Below are positions 1-12,000 of a stretch of DNA of 64,000 nt, piece by piece. Made by a program: the position numbers and the translations under genes. The notes beneath the pieces are model-generated. The model worked only from the letters and a program-made list of their open reading frames with translations, did not search any database and was not told the DNA's origin. Every line of letters starts with the position of its first letter. Position 1 is the first letter of the stretch. The DNA comes from Hetaerina americana (lineage: Eukaryota > Arthropoda > Insecta > Odonata > Calopterygidae): positions 45,119,013 to 45,183,012 of the forward strand of contig JAKTNV010000005.1 in assembly GCA_022747635.1 (NCBI GenBank). Reading direction: 5' to 3'.

Positions 1-283
1 GTTGTATTGGTATCCCAAGTATAATAGTTTAATTTCTATTTACAAACATTTTTTGGACCATTAAGTGCTCAGAGAGGTAAAGAAATAAATTTCCATGGTT
101 TTTCTATATCTATTCAAGTACCAAAAACTGTTTCACATAGCGATCATGTCTATTTACTGATAATTTTCGTTCTGAGAAATGAAGTTGAAAGAAATTATTT
201 GAGAAATTAAGAGATGATGACTAAGAATGAATGAGAGCGCTATAAAACTCATGACTTTAATTTAATTTATATAAACATATATT
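1..283. other. AT-rich sequence, nothing recognised
   Basis: No coding, RNA or repeat signal was seen. The right edge is the TAA/TTA-rich tail of the LINE that follows. Confidence 0.5.
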
Positions 284-1892
284 ATTATTAGGTAATCTAC
301 CGGTTAAGGCAGGTTTTTGGATGGACACATCTCCTAAATAAATATTTTTTTGACTCCTAGCAAAACACTACATCCAGCATTCTACTCTACATCAGGTCCC
401 TCTTCATCTCTGAGTACTTTCTTCCTCCCATCATCCCGTCCAACATGCCTATTCGATTCCTTCACTTTCGTTTGCCTAACATTCTCCCCTCTATTACAGT
501 CTTCAACATCCCACTGCCGGTCAACACCCCCTTCATCCACTTTTTCTGCCTCCATAGGATTTCTCCCAACAAATCCCTCTCTTCGCCCACCATACCAAGT
601 ACTTCCTCATTTGTTTTCTTCTCTGTCCATTTCACCTTCTCCATTCTTCTCCACACCAACATTTCAAAAGCCTCCAGTCTACGTCTATCCTCCTGCTTCA
701 ATGACCACGTTTCCGCTCCGTACATAGCTACGCTCCATATCAAAGTTTTTACGAGTCTTTTCTTAACATCCTTACTCAACGTCCCCGTCATCAACTCCCT
801 CCTCCTCGTGAAAGCCTCTTTGCCTAGCGCAATTCTTCTCCTTACGTCCCTACTACTTGGACCGTGTTGGTCCAACACACTACCGAGATACTTAAACTGT
901 TCTACCTGCTCGAGTTTTTTCCCTCCTATTTTAATGTTTAGCTTAGCCTTTTTATTTCTAGAAAATCGCATAATCTTTGTTTCATTAATATTGATTTTCA
1001 TCCCATACCTGTCGAACTGAATTTCCAATTCACTAAGCAATGCTTGCAGCCCCTTGGCTGACTGAAAAACTAAAGCTTAGTCATCAGAGAACCTAACTGA
1101 TTTTACGGATTCCCCGCCCACTTTCATCCCTACTTCCGGTTCTTCCCATGCCTCTTTGATCATTTCCTCTGCATACAGGTTGAATAACAACGGTGATAAT
1201 GGGCAACCCTGTCTTACACCTCTTCCTAACACTGTCCAACCGGACTCCCCGTTCCCAACTCGTACCTGAGCAGTCTGAGACATGTACAGGTTGCGGATTA
1301 GCCTCCTTTCCCTCAAATCAATTCCTATTTTCTGCAATATACTCATTAGTGTTTCCCAATTCACCCTATCAAACGCTTTTTCGAAATCTACGAAACAGGC
1401 AAATACCTCCTGGTTGTGTTCTGTATTCCTGTCTATTAATAATCTCATTACTGAAATGGCATCACGCGAACCTCTGCCCTTCCTAAACCCAAACTGATCA
1501 TCCCATAAGTAATCATTTGCCCTACTCTCTAGCCTTTTGTTTATGATCCTGAGAACAGCTTTAGCTAAGTGGGATATCAAACTTATTGTCCTGTAGTCCT
1601 CACAAGATGTAGCCTTTACCTTTTTCGGAATAGGAGCTAAAAACTGATCTCACAAAGTCTTCCTGCCAGATTCCTTCCTCATAGATACTACGAATCAGCC
1701 CATATAGCCTCTTCCTCCCACATTTTCCTAAAAATTTCAGTATTTCCGTGGGAAAGTTATCCACCACCACGGCATTATTTAGTTTGATCTCCCTTAATGC
1801 CCTTTTTATCTCATTGCCTATTATGCCTGGGCCTGAGCTATCTTCCTCTACGTCATGCTCCTTTTCTATGTCTAACCTTGTTGGTCTATTAT
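284..1892 (-). mobile_element. RTE-like LINE, copy 1, 5'-truncated
   Basis: This is a non-LTR retrotransposon lying on the minus strand. Its 3' end (about 284-330) carries a short tail motif ending in CCGGTAGATTACC followed by TAA repeats. The same motif recurs at the ends of the copies near 14580, 61230 and 63420, so it marks the true 3' terminus. The 5' side stops near 1885-1892, where the sequence departs from the longer copy at 14.6-18.6 kb and runs into a TA-rich stretch and a fold-back element. That is a typical 5' truncation. The RTE-like assignment rests on one ORF with an apurinic-type endonuclease and RT (seen in the longer copy), a predicted size near 3.3 kb and the short repeat tail. 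The clade is inferred, not proven. Confidence 0.88.
387..1885 (-). pseudogene. LINE reverse transcriptase (broken), copy 1
   Basis: This would copy element RNA into DNA at the integration site. Reading on the minus strand: an N-terminal RT part (1600-1885), the core palm (1077-1640) with the motif FVDFEKAFDRVNW holding the first catalytic Asp, then GVRQGCPLSPLLFN, then the catalytic box as FSDD where FADD or YADD is usual. After it comes the thumb and C-terminal part (387-1076) with KYLGSVLD, YGAETW and RRLEAFEMLVWRRM. Breaks are few: one extra T near 1641 shifts the frame between the N-terminal part and the palm, an in-frame TAA at 1077-1079 falls directly after the catalytic Asp pair, and an in-frame TGA ends the next open part at 462-464. 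The native stop appears to be TAG at 387-389. The 1077-1580 and 462-1040 parts share one frame. Family membership is clear and inactivity is clear. Confidence 0.9.
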
Positions 1893-1907
1893 ACATATAT
1901 ATATATT

Positions 1908-2100
1908 GGGACGGCACAATTGAACACAAATAAAATAGTAACACTTAAAAGGACACTCACACGATAAATTTTTTGTAAGCTTTCGGCGTTCTCCGTCTTA
2001 CTTGAAGAAGGCCTCGGAGATGGCCGAAAGCTTAAACAATTTACCGAGTGATTGTCCTTTTAAGTGTTACTATTTTATTTGTTTTCTATTGTTTCGTCCC
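1908..2100. repeat. 193-bp fold-back (MITE-like) element
   Basis: Two arms (1908-1987 and 2023-2100) are inverted copies of each other around a 35-nt loop. The inner 58-60 nt match closely with a few mismatches, and the outer 20 nt (GGGACG...) match less well. No protein is encoded. It sits directly upstream of the truncation point of the LINE on its left, inside TA-rich sequence, so a TA or TA-like target duplication cannot be resolved. It is probably a non-autonomous DNA element. Confidence 0.7.
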
Positions 2101-5100
2101 CATATTATACTGCTCGTGTGAGTGTTTCGGTATAATCGATATATGCCATAGTTAGGCATAGCAGGAACGAGGGGAAATGTCGCGTCAACCACAAAAGTAG
2201 AAATATATTTAAGCTAAAAAAATGCGAATTTTTGACCAAAAGCGGAATTGATGGATCCCAAAGTGGAGCCGCGCAACAAGTTGCATTGAGATCTTGACCC
2301 ACTGAAAGTGTCTCCATAAAAACTACCGATATTGGTAGAAATGGAACTGAGTAGGCGAAGAATTTCTTACAGGTTGATTTAACTCGGGACAATTTTCTAG
2401 TAGTAATTATGCTAATATAATCAAAATTCCTTTCTTGGACCTTGCTTTATATATAGCTGATAAATACCAAACTTTGTTCTGAAAAATTTGATTTAACCTT
2501 TCAGGATTCTGCTTTTTACTGAAAGAAACTAATTTGATAAAAATTGATGCCTTTCAAAGATTATTTCTATTTGTGAGGCATTTTCCTTGGGAAGCATTTA
2601 TATCGAAAGGTCAAAATAAAAGGAGTATGTCTTTATACTATACTGACCGTGGTTTTTTTGGGTCGCTGTAATAAATGATGGCATCAAATGTAAAGATAAA
2701 TCTCTGTGAAATCTGAAATGAAATTATCATCAAACAAATCAACTAAGAAAATTATTCCAATAAAATCTGCATTCTCAAATTTGTAGGCAGGTAAACGTTA
2801 CGCTGTATCAGTTTTCATTAACCCTGTACATTTTTACGTATATCTTGTACATTTACCATTTATTCTCTCCTCCTTTAATCGCATTTTTATCGATAAAAAA
2901 TGCTGTTGAACGGCACATCTTTTCTACTCTCTTTTTAGAGGTTTATAGTAGTTTTTGATATATTTAATCTTCTATTTGACATATTTTTTCTTATAGACAG
3001 TTTATTGCATCCATTGATTTTTTTAACCTCTATTTTACCCTTATTTTTACTGTGTCATCAACGCGCCACATGCGGCGGATGCATTGCTTCTTCTGGATTC
3101 GGCTTTGCAACTTTCGAAAAATAGATCTTCTTGTCAATAATCTTGCTTTATCTCTGAGGTTGATGCTCCGTATTATGGATCCATACACGTCAATAAGCTT
3201 TACGCAGAAGGATTAAGATCAAAACAGGTTATTTACATACCAGTTTAATACCAATATCGTCCACAGAACAGTATATTATTTTCGACGTTCCATTCCAGCC
3301 TCCCAGTCACATATTGTTTCGATAAAGTTAATCAACGTCAAACCGACGAATATATAAATAAGAAGTAGTAATTTAATCAAAGATCTTTGCTGAAAAAGGA
3401 TCTTTTAACTTATTTGTTTATGTGGTCCTTCAAAAGAGGTTTCTATTGAAATTGTACTGAGGAAATATTTTTTGAAACCTTAATTTTAATATTTTCAAAT
3501 AATGTTGCAAAGTTTTTATTATTAAGTATATGTTTTAAAATCAAATTAAGACAACTGACATAGCAAAATAATTTTAATGATATCGGTAAATTTTTGTTTT
3601 AATCATCGTTTCGTTCATATCATCAGCGAAAACTCCTATTTCAGTCTAAGTTAATTAATTGTATCATGATCCAGAAAATTACAAACATTCATTATTTCCC
3701 TAAGAATAAATTACCTTATAGTTTCCAGATTTATAAATCACCCATAGTTTTTATTTCTTTGCTATATTAGTGAAAATGCGAGGCATTGGTTAATTAAAAA
3801 TTGGCACTTTCATTTTTGCATTGGCACACTTTATGCTTAATCTTAATCTGAAATCGGGAAAATGTTCATTTTCTAAACCACGTAGAATCATTGATCTTTC
3901 GCTGTCTCCAGGTAACTCATATCAACTGGATACGTTTGTCAAAATGTTCTAAGAAATGATTTGCGATCAAAACAACAATTTTTTAGGCCCTTGTAGGTAG
4001 CTTCAAAGTTTTTTTGGACAGCCTGGGGATCATTGTCCGAACGTGAGACGGAAACCATTTTTCAAAGGTCCCGTTATCTCAAACCCTCACGGAACAAAGT
4101 CATTTGTTTTACTCCACCTCTTCCTCACGCAATTCGCCTTTTTCTCCACTTCCTGGTGCCACGTCTTTCCATCGCTTATACTCGCCTTTACCTCCGTTTT
4201 GGCATGTTGCCTGGAAAATGCATTGCATGCTGCCTTGTGCTAACCAAATTTAATTTTAAGTTATTAACAAAATTGGCCTTGCATCATGAAATTTATTATG
4301 AAATTCTCACGTGTAAATCCAGATAATGGGAAATTTATGGAAACGGTATGGGAAATGAGGTTAGATTATCATGGAATTTGAAGTGCCACAATTCGTATAG
4401 GGATATGTTTGGGAAATGGTATATGAATGCTGATCCTTTCTCATATTCTTGATTCTCACGAGGGTTGCATAGGTTGTTAAACATGAACGATTGCCAAAAC
4501 ACCCTAAATGGGTGACGTACGTTCGCGTTCTCATAGTTGTGTGATAACATAACCCTTCTGTTGCGTGGGCGTAATTTATAAAGCTAAATGGTGCAACAAG
4601 CAAGTGCATTTCAATACTCGTAATTGTGGAAAATTCATTGTATTTAGTTTTCTTGGTTATATTTTTCTTTCCGTCATTAAAGCATGGGTATCAAGAAAAA
4701 AATTGATTTAATCACTTTTCTATGTGAAAATATATTTCTCAGCATTTATAACTCACAAAGGACGTTTTCAAGCAGCGTGCATGTATTCAGTTGAAATTCT
4801 TAAATTCGCGACTGAATCGCTTTCATTTTCCCCCGCCAAACACCCTTGCGGAGCCTCATGGTATTCTATGTAGATGCAAATTACTGGGAGAGTGAGGTTT
4901 GTGACTTAGGCGAAACTTACCAGCATCTGCGGGGTCAATATTTATTCTCTTCCCACTTGCCAAATTTCACTATTCGAGAATCCAAGCAAGGGAGACGGCA
5001 ATCAGCGTAAGATACAGGAATTAGATCGCTAAGGAAAGAAGGTTTGGCAGTTCATCGCGAATGCGTGAATTTGAGAATTGTTAATCATCACTCAGTTTTG

Positions 5101-5430
5101 AGCTTAATTTTAACTAGCCAGCTTCATTGTGTACTATTTTTAGCGCCAGAATGAAGTCTTGGGGATTTATGAACTCTTTTGTGTACTTAAGGTTAGTTGA
5201 TTTGTTCTCTAAATTAAGGAACAACTGTTGACTTCAACAGCCTAGTGTGTTTATTGATTTATATATTTAATTATTATATTATTTTGAGCTTCATATTTAA
5301 TAATTATATATATTTTTGCAAGTCACCATTAATGGATTTAGGATTTTAGGGATAAAATTTTAAATATTAATTAATTTTTTCTGTTTAGTTTAGTAGTCGA
5401 GTTAGGTAGTCATTCTGTAATTTTAGTTTT
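2101..5430. other. Intergenic, nothing recognised
   Basis: AT-rich sequence with only short chance ORFs (for example 2105-2392 minus and 4033-4326 plus). They have no family features and overlap each other in different frames. A slightly GC-richer patch lies at about 4800-5080. I see no repeat or RNA gene. Confidence 0.5.
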
Positions 5431-5438
5431 GGCTTCGT

Positions 5439-5445
5439 TATAAAA
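5439..5445 (+). promoter_or_regulatory. Possible TATA box
   Basis: TATAAAA occurs 57 nt upstream of the ATG of the candidate exon at 5502. The spacing would allow a start site near 5470 and a short leader. In AT-rich DNA this motif is frequent, so the evidence is weak and depends on the exon being real. Confidence 0.15.
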
Positions 5446-5501
5446 TTGAGAATTCAATATCATAATTGTAAGTGGTGGTATCATAACGATGGATTGAGAA
5501 C

Positions 5502-5569
5502 ATGAATTTGGTTGAAAATTCGGCATCAAAAATGGAGCAACTACCAGAAACTGCCCTGCTTCAAAAGAG
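5502..5569 (+). CDS. Candidate first coding exon of an unknown gene
   Basis: An ATG with A at -3 opens 22 codons (MNLVENSASKMEQLPETALL and two further residues) that run to AG|GTGAGA, a near-consensus splice donor at 5569/5570. The peptide has ordinary, non-repetitive composition, unlike most chance ORFs here. A TATA-like motif lies 57 nt upstream. The stretch MEQLPETALL is faintly like the start of an F-box (LPxxxLL), but it is too short to call. I found no convincing second exon; a decayed LINE lies about 0.4 kb downstream and would be intronic if the gene is real. The alternative is a chance ORF ending at a chance GT. Confidence 0.22.
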
Positions 5570-5984
5570 GTGAGATACATTGAAGCTCTTTATTTAATTT
5601 ATGGTTCTCTTTAGACTAGAAAATTGGTTTTTTGTACCAGTGATGCTTGAGAAGTGTGTGCTTAAAACAATTTCTTGCGTGTCACTTTTATTTTCATAAG
5701 TTGAATTTCACTGATTTTCACTGATTGAATGTAGGGCTGTGAGGCATCCTGCGAAAAAAATTGCTAATCTGTTGCAGATTGGCTGAATAAACCTTGGTTA
5801 TCCTCAATTCGCTGTCTGTTTATAGTTCTACTCCTAGATACTTCCACGCTTCTCTTCCCATTTTATCAGCATTAAACAAGTGGAATAGTATGGTGAAAAA
5901 TCGGATATCCATGCATCAACTCCCTTTATGATACTATCCTTTCATATACTCCTACTATTCTGAAAAAGGAAAACAAATAAATCC

Positions 5985-6640
5985 TCCGGACTCGATCAAA
6001 TAACAGTTCACATATTTGAAGAACTACCGCCGGAACAGTGCGCTAAGATCTGAGATCACATTAAAGAACTCCCAGATAGGTCACGAGATTACCAATGGCT
6101 GGAAGATAGTTAAGTTAACAATCCTATTTCTAATACGGCGACAGGGAAGAGCCAAGTATAACAGACATATCTCTCTCGCCTACATATCATGCAAGGTCAC
6201 ACAAATGTCGCTTTTTGCTCATAATATGGCAAAAACAATCACCAGTTGACGCGGTTTTTCTAGACTTGAAAAAGACTTCTGACCTTGTGTTTCATAGCAA
6301 ACTACTCACATGGCTAGAGCCAATCTGAGTTGCTTGCTATCGCATGGCTAAAAGAAAATATCCTAGCTTCAATAAGTCTTTTTCAATGCTCGAGTACAAG
6401 GGGTAGCCATAGATGGTGTTTACCCTAATGCAGTCGAAGGAAATTTCGACTTCCCCAAGGATGTGTCATTAATTCTCACTTATTTCTTCTTAATGTAAAT
6501 GTCATTAACTCCTTGGTTGATAGTAAAATATTATATATATTTTACCAAAGATGTAGTGATTTAGAAATGTATCTGTACTCCTGAAGATAGAGTAGCATTG
6601 CAGATGACATTAATGCAAGGCATAGCTGTTATAATTAAAC
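5985..6640 (+). pseudogene. CR1/jockey-type LINE reverse transcriptase, decayed
   Basis: This is a remnant of a reverse transcriptase from a different LINE class than the RTE-like copies, and on the opposite strand. From 6100 the frame reads WKIVKLTILFLIRRQGRAKY then NRHISLAYISCKV, which lines up with the WKxAxVxPxxKKG...NYRPISLTS block of CR1/jockey RTs. After a frameshift near 6240, DAVFLDLKKTSDLVFHSKLL (6248 on) matches the first catalytic block (xxLDFxKAFDxVxHxxLL). After another shift, LPQGCVINSHLFLLNVN (6450 on) matches the GVPQGSVLGPLLFxxYIN block. The YADD box is not preserved. Both ends are unclear and the element is old. Confidence 0.72.
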
Positions 6641-8927
6641 TTAAAAATGTTTTTGGGGAAAAATTATTAGAGTCTGGATCGTGATAGTAAGATCAGAGAG
6701 AACAACCGCAGAACCAAAAGATTTAAGGGGCCATTTTTCTCTCAAAGGATAAATCGGGACAACTTAAAGAAACCGCGTTAGTGGAAAAAGTATTTTCATT
6801 TTTTATTCGGGTACCTGAGCATAATGTAATTATTTCATTCTAACTTAGTTTATTTACCTTATGGTACATTTTACTTACCTTATAATGCATAAAATCAATA
6901 TAAAGTTTGGCTTCCTATTTGGGCATCTGATGAAGCAATCAATTTGAAGTACTTCTTTAATTCTATTGATGAAGACCAACAAGGGATAAAATAGAGTATT
7001 GTAAAATATTGAAAGACTATTTCATCTAGTACGTCCTTAAATACCAATATTAATTTTTTGCTAATGCTGACATCTGCAGTAGAATAGTGCCTTGAAGTTA
7101 TCTAAATATGAAAATTATTGCGACTAAGCCTCGCTCAATTGGTTGAAATATGTGATGCTTCTTTCATCCCCGTTCGTCGGCCATTTCAAGAAATTACTTC
7201 AGCGACGACAGCGACACTTCAGGTGATTTGCGTCTCCAATTATAAGTATAAGCCCCAGAGTCCGGAGGAAACTTCATTAAAGCAATTAGTTCGCAACAAC
7301 TGTATTTGCTATGCACTGATGCAATTATAGAAATCTTTGGAGAATCGATGATTTTATTTGTCGTGTAATTGATTTATTTGTATGAATGTTTGCTGCTGGA
7401 AGAACGCTTTAATTTTTTCGGGCATTCCATTTATTCGGCAATCCCTCGCTAAAATTCGTAAAACACTCAGACCAATTTTCTTTATTCTTATCCAATTCAC
7501 CCTTGCTTCCTTTCTTTCACTCTACCGGTTTGTATACACATTTTTACTACCTCACATCTTTCAACCCTCAACCTCTCTCTCCTAATTGGTATCCTCCTCT
7601 CCTGTACTACACGATAAGCCTTGGGACCTCAACCCAACTAACTGCTTGTCACCCTCAAGGAATTCCAGTCGACCAAACTCCACTCTCTGCCCTATCTCCC
7701 ACTTTGTGCCTTCTTTCATTTTTCCATGCCTTCCATCCCATTCCTTCAACCGCCTCCTCCACCAACTGTCTAAATCGTCGAGGACAACATGTGAAACCTG
7801 TGTTTTATTTCCGTGAAAGTAGTTTGGAGGGTGGTAGGAGTTAGGGTATTGGCGTGGGGAGGTGAAGATGCGGAAGGAGGGAGTCCCCAGGCATCCCTCC
7901 GGTGAGACTAGGTCCCATTGAGAAAAGAGAGTGAGGTAAAGATGAGAGTGTGAGTTGCGGGACCTTTTTAGTCCAATGCCAGCACGGAGGGGACTTACGT
8001 CTTCCCCTTCAGAAGCAGATGGCGTAGACTGGAAGGAGAGGCCGGGTTATGGGGATGGAAGGGGTAAGGAAAGTGAAGCGAAGGGAGTCACGTAAGGAGC
8101 TTTTTTTATGCCTTCTCATTCCTTCTTCCTTGTATGTATGTGTACCGGAGAAAATGGAGCGACGAGAATATCTTTTTTGTCGATCGAAATTTATGTCTGT
8201 GCGCCTTGGTGTGTCGGTTGGTCAGAAGAAATTGAATCCACGCCCATGGGTGACTGGTAAGGGGAGCGGGGTGTCGGAAATGGAGAGTGGAGAGAAGGGA
8301 GGAAATGGAAAGATGGAAGTGTGGAGATAGGGCCTTTGGGAGGGGAACGACTAAAACCTCTTTTCTCCTCTCGACAGGGAAGGAAGGGTTCGTGTGAAAA
8401 GGGTTCGATGGGAGGTCAACCAACCAGGATAAGTGCCTGTATCGCCCTCTTCTTACGGTTCTCCCCCCTCCCCTCGCCATCTTCTCGTCATCAGCGCCCG
8501 AGTCATTTGGTCGACGTGTGATTTTTTTGTCCCCTCCCTCCCTCTCCAGGTCAAATCGAACGGAACCTTCGAAAGAGGAGCCCGTCGCGTGTTTGAGGGG
8601 GATGGATAAGTGTAATGTGGTCTTGCACGAGGTAATTTTAACAGTCATTTTCGTTGCCATCGTAAAAGATGGCGCACGTACTACTAATGCAAATTCATAT
8701 CAATACCTTTTTTCTTTCAACGGTTGGGATATTTTCATTTAAGGTTCTCTGCGTGCTGCCAGGTTAATTACGGACATGACGATGAAATTATTTTTCATTC
8801 ATTTTTGCGTGCTCGAAAACAATTCAATGATGTTAACTGTGAACCAAAATGTCCTTTGCTAGAGACGTCAATATGGTGATAAGACGTTTTTAATAGAGGA
8901 ATTGCTATTTTTTGGTTTGAGTTCCAG
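6641..8927. other. Intergenic with a GC-richer, strand-asymmetric patch
   Basis: 6641-7480 is AT-rich and featureless. From about 7580 to 8640 the DNA is GC-richer, pyrimidine-rich to 7780, then strongly purine-rich (7820-8420). The ORFs there are Ser/Pro/Leu- or Arg/Gly-rich, lie on both strands over the same bases and look compositional. No gene is supported. Confidence 0.45.
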
Positions 8928-9074
8928 TAAAACCTGGTTATAATGAATAACTGATCGTAGCACTTTTCCACTTGATAATTTTACTATCAAGTGGAAAAGT
9001 GCTACGATCAGTTATTCATTATGTTCGACTTCCACCACCTCACGCCTGAAGCTACTCAATTTAAAACCTGGTTA
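8928..9074. repeat. Perfect 38-bp hairpin bounded by 13-bp direct repeats
   Basis: Arms 8940-8977 and 8985-9022 are exact reverse complements with a 7-nt loop. The arms contain CACTTTTCCAC. A 13-bp direct repeat (TAAAACCTGGTTA) lies at 8928-8940 and again at 9062-9074, enclosing the hairpin plus 39 nt of extra sequence. This looks like an inserted non-autonomous fold-back element with a target-site-like duplication, although 13 bp is long for a fold-back DNA element. No coding content. Confidence 0.7.
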
Positions 9075-12000
9075 AACTGAAACCCACACTATTTTGGCTG
9101 AGCAAAATTTTGAATGATCTGGAAATTTTTGGAAATTCAGCTTCAGAGTAAAATACTAGCGGACCCAGAGTTTTGCATTCTCCCGCTAAGGATGGATATG
9201 CATGGAGTGTATACGGTAGGCTATAGTTCTAATTCCATTCAAATTGGATGCAACCAAAATTATCACAGTAATTTTTCGGGGGTGCTCATAGGCCTTCATA
9301 GAAAACTACACCACATCAATTCTAATGTCATTGCTAAAGGACAAAACCGTGGTATCCTGATATGAAACGTTGCATGTCAATCACAATTTTCGTTAGCCCA
9401 ATGGGGATGTTGGCTGGTACCGAAATACTTAAAAACACATTTAATATTGACATGGGTTTTTAAACTTAATAACATTAACTAGACGGCATAAATATTAATC
9501 ATTCTTTCTTCTTTTGAAATACGTAAGTGGTATAAATAATAGAAGCGGACGTAGAGAGCTGGATGCATAGGCATTTGGTGTAATTTTATCTTTCAAAAAA
9601 TATCTTCAATTTTAAATGGACTTCAGCTTTCAAGGTTGTTCTTAATGCAGTCCTGCTCTAACAGTTAATCATCAGGATATCTTTCTGTAAAGATTTTTCG
9701 CGGCCCTTACAAAACTTCAAGCAATGTAATGCAAAATTGTAAAGTTGGTTGTTGAAATTTCTTTACATGACTTCTGGTACGTTTAATACAATTCAAATTT
9801 TGCAGTACTGTAAATTTAGTTTCCTGCAGTTGAGCACTGAAACGTTCTCCAACCATCTCTAGAATTTCACTTTGATTTATCTTATTGTCCTCAATTAAGT
9901 CAAAATTGTCAAAATACATGTCATCCGGATCCTAGTATACGAATTATTCCCGGATTACCAAATGCTTGAAGCGCTCAATATACTATATCCCGGGCTGGAG
10001 CAGCCCTGTAAAGAAACTTTTAAATGTATTTTCTTTTATGGGTCTGTCAGGTGTTAAATATATATTGATAGCCTGCCTAATATGAAGGCGTAAGTTGCTG
10101 AAATTATCATTTCCCAGTTTTTCGAATGCCATGATCCATCGACTGCGCTCAATTCGTAAAACCAGGAAAAATAATTAGGGTGACAAACTTGAAAGAAATA
10201 GGCGCACATACAAGTATGCGCTTTTTTTTAGATGTTATAAACCGGATGTTCATCGGAATCGCTTTTGTTCATTGCTCTAGGTTTTCAAGATATAGTATAC
10301 ACATCCAATGACAGAGTAAATTTCCTTGATTGCGACTGCATTTAATTAGGATGTATCTATCTTTCTTCATCTTATGACCAGGATAAAAGTTAGTCCATTC
10401 ATGCGCGTCAATAATTAGATGACGAGGCATTTGGCTCAATGTAAATTTTTTATTCTAATTATTGCGAATTATATTTTAGGCCAGAATAAACCACAAATGA
10501 CGATCCTTATTAAGTTTCCAATACGCTATAGTTGTGATATTATTTCCCGGGTTTTCCATAAATTAACCTCACAAACGTTCTATTTAGTAAATACTCTTTT
10601 TGAAAGAATGGTAACAATAAAAAATACCTTGAAACAAGTACCTCGCAACGAATGAGCCTACCAATATTATATCTGAGAGAGGGAAATGTACTCAATTCAA
10701 ACTTTTTGTTATGTCTAAAATATTAGTTGGTGCAGTCTAAGGCTCGGTTGTGGCATTATCCAGTGTGTAAAATGAAATAAACTCTCTGAAAATGTAATTA
10801 AATTCAATCCTGAAAATCGATAATAGGGAAAAATATTGTGTGTAAAGTATCGCGTTGTTTCCTTTCCTATTACATTACTATGTGCTGTGAAGGCCCAATA
10901 TATAATGTGTAGCAAATGATTTGTCTAACAAATTAGTGGAGCGGCCCCCTAGCATCAACACTTTTGGAGCGTAAGGAATCGTAAAACACTTTTGGGGCCT
11001 AAGGAATATCATCGTACTACACTTCTGGATAAATCGTACGGGGTCAGGCTTCACTGCGTGGAAGTGTTATATTTCCATCAAATGAAAGATTAAACGTACT
11101 TTTCCACAGAATTGATTACATAAATACTATGTAGAAGGAAGCTCTCCCTTTAAATCGATGAATACATTTTATCAGTGAAATAAACGATCTTTTGCTAGCT
11201 TAGTTCATTAATTGATATAATCCTCAAAGTCACTCTTTCATGTTCACTGGTAAACAGTGTCTATTTTTGATGATACTCACCATGAAATACGATTACTAGG
11301 GTACTTATTTGCTGTAATTGATAAAGACAATTAGTGGTAAATTATCTCGCGCTTTTGATAGCTTTGTACCTTTGACATGTCTTGTTCAACCTAGAACACT
11401 TGTCAGGAAACCGAAATAGGTTACATGTATGCCTGGTCAGCCAATTATAGGCATACAGCTTCCTAGTACACCTTATGGAGAATTAATTTCATTTAAAAAC
11501 TAAATGTTACTGCATAATAATAAAAATAGAAACGCACAGAGATAAATATGCAATTTCATGTAAATGGATGTATGATTGATTTAAATTTTATTACCAATGA
11601 AAATCGCACGATATAAAAATTGCTGAATTAGTGCAACAGTAAAATTGTATACCGCAGTCAATGAATATCAAAAGAATATGCCTTACCTTATGCGAATTCT
11701 CTAGTTCAGTGTTCAAATTTAAAATATGGACTGGCTCATTGTACTGTGAATTATTCGCATAAATAGATATTTAATTTTGTAATAATACTTTTTTGCCATT
11801 GCTCCTCTTTTTGGAGAAATTTATATTTGTGAACACCGACTCGGTATTAGTATGAAATGTGTGAGCTCCCGTTCGCAATGCGTATTGTATTCCGACTTTG
11901 TAAAGTTTATGACGTAAGAAGAATCTTCTGGGAAAGGGAGAAAGATTCGAATAAAATATGCAAATACAATGGATGAATAAGAGCAAAGAGAAATGTGGAA

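Noticed and set aside
350..1486. Plus-strand ORFs opposite LINE copy 1 (350-727, 445-1020, 1193-1497)
   Set aside because: Ser/Pro/Phe-rich antisense frames over a clear minus-strand RT; shadows.
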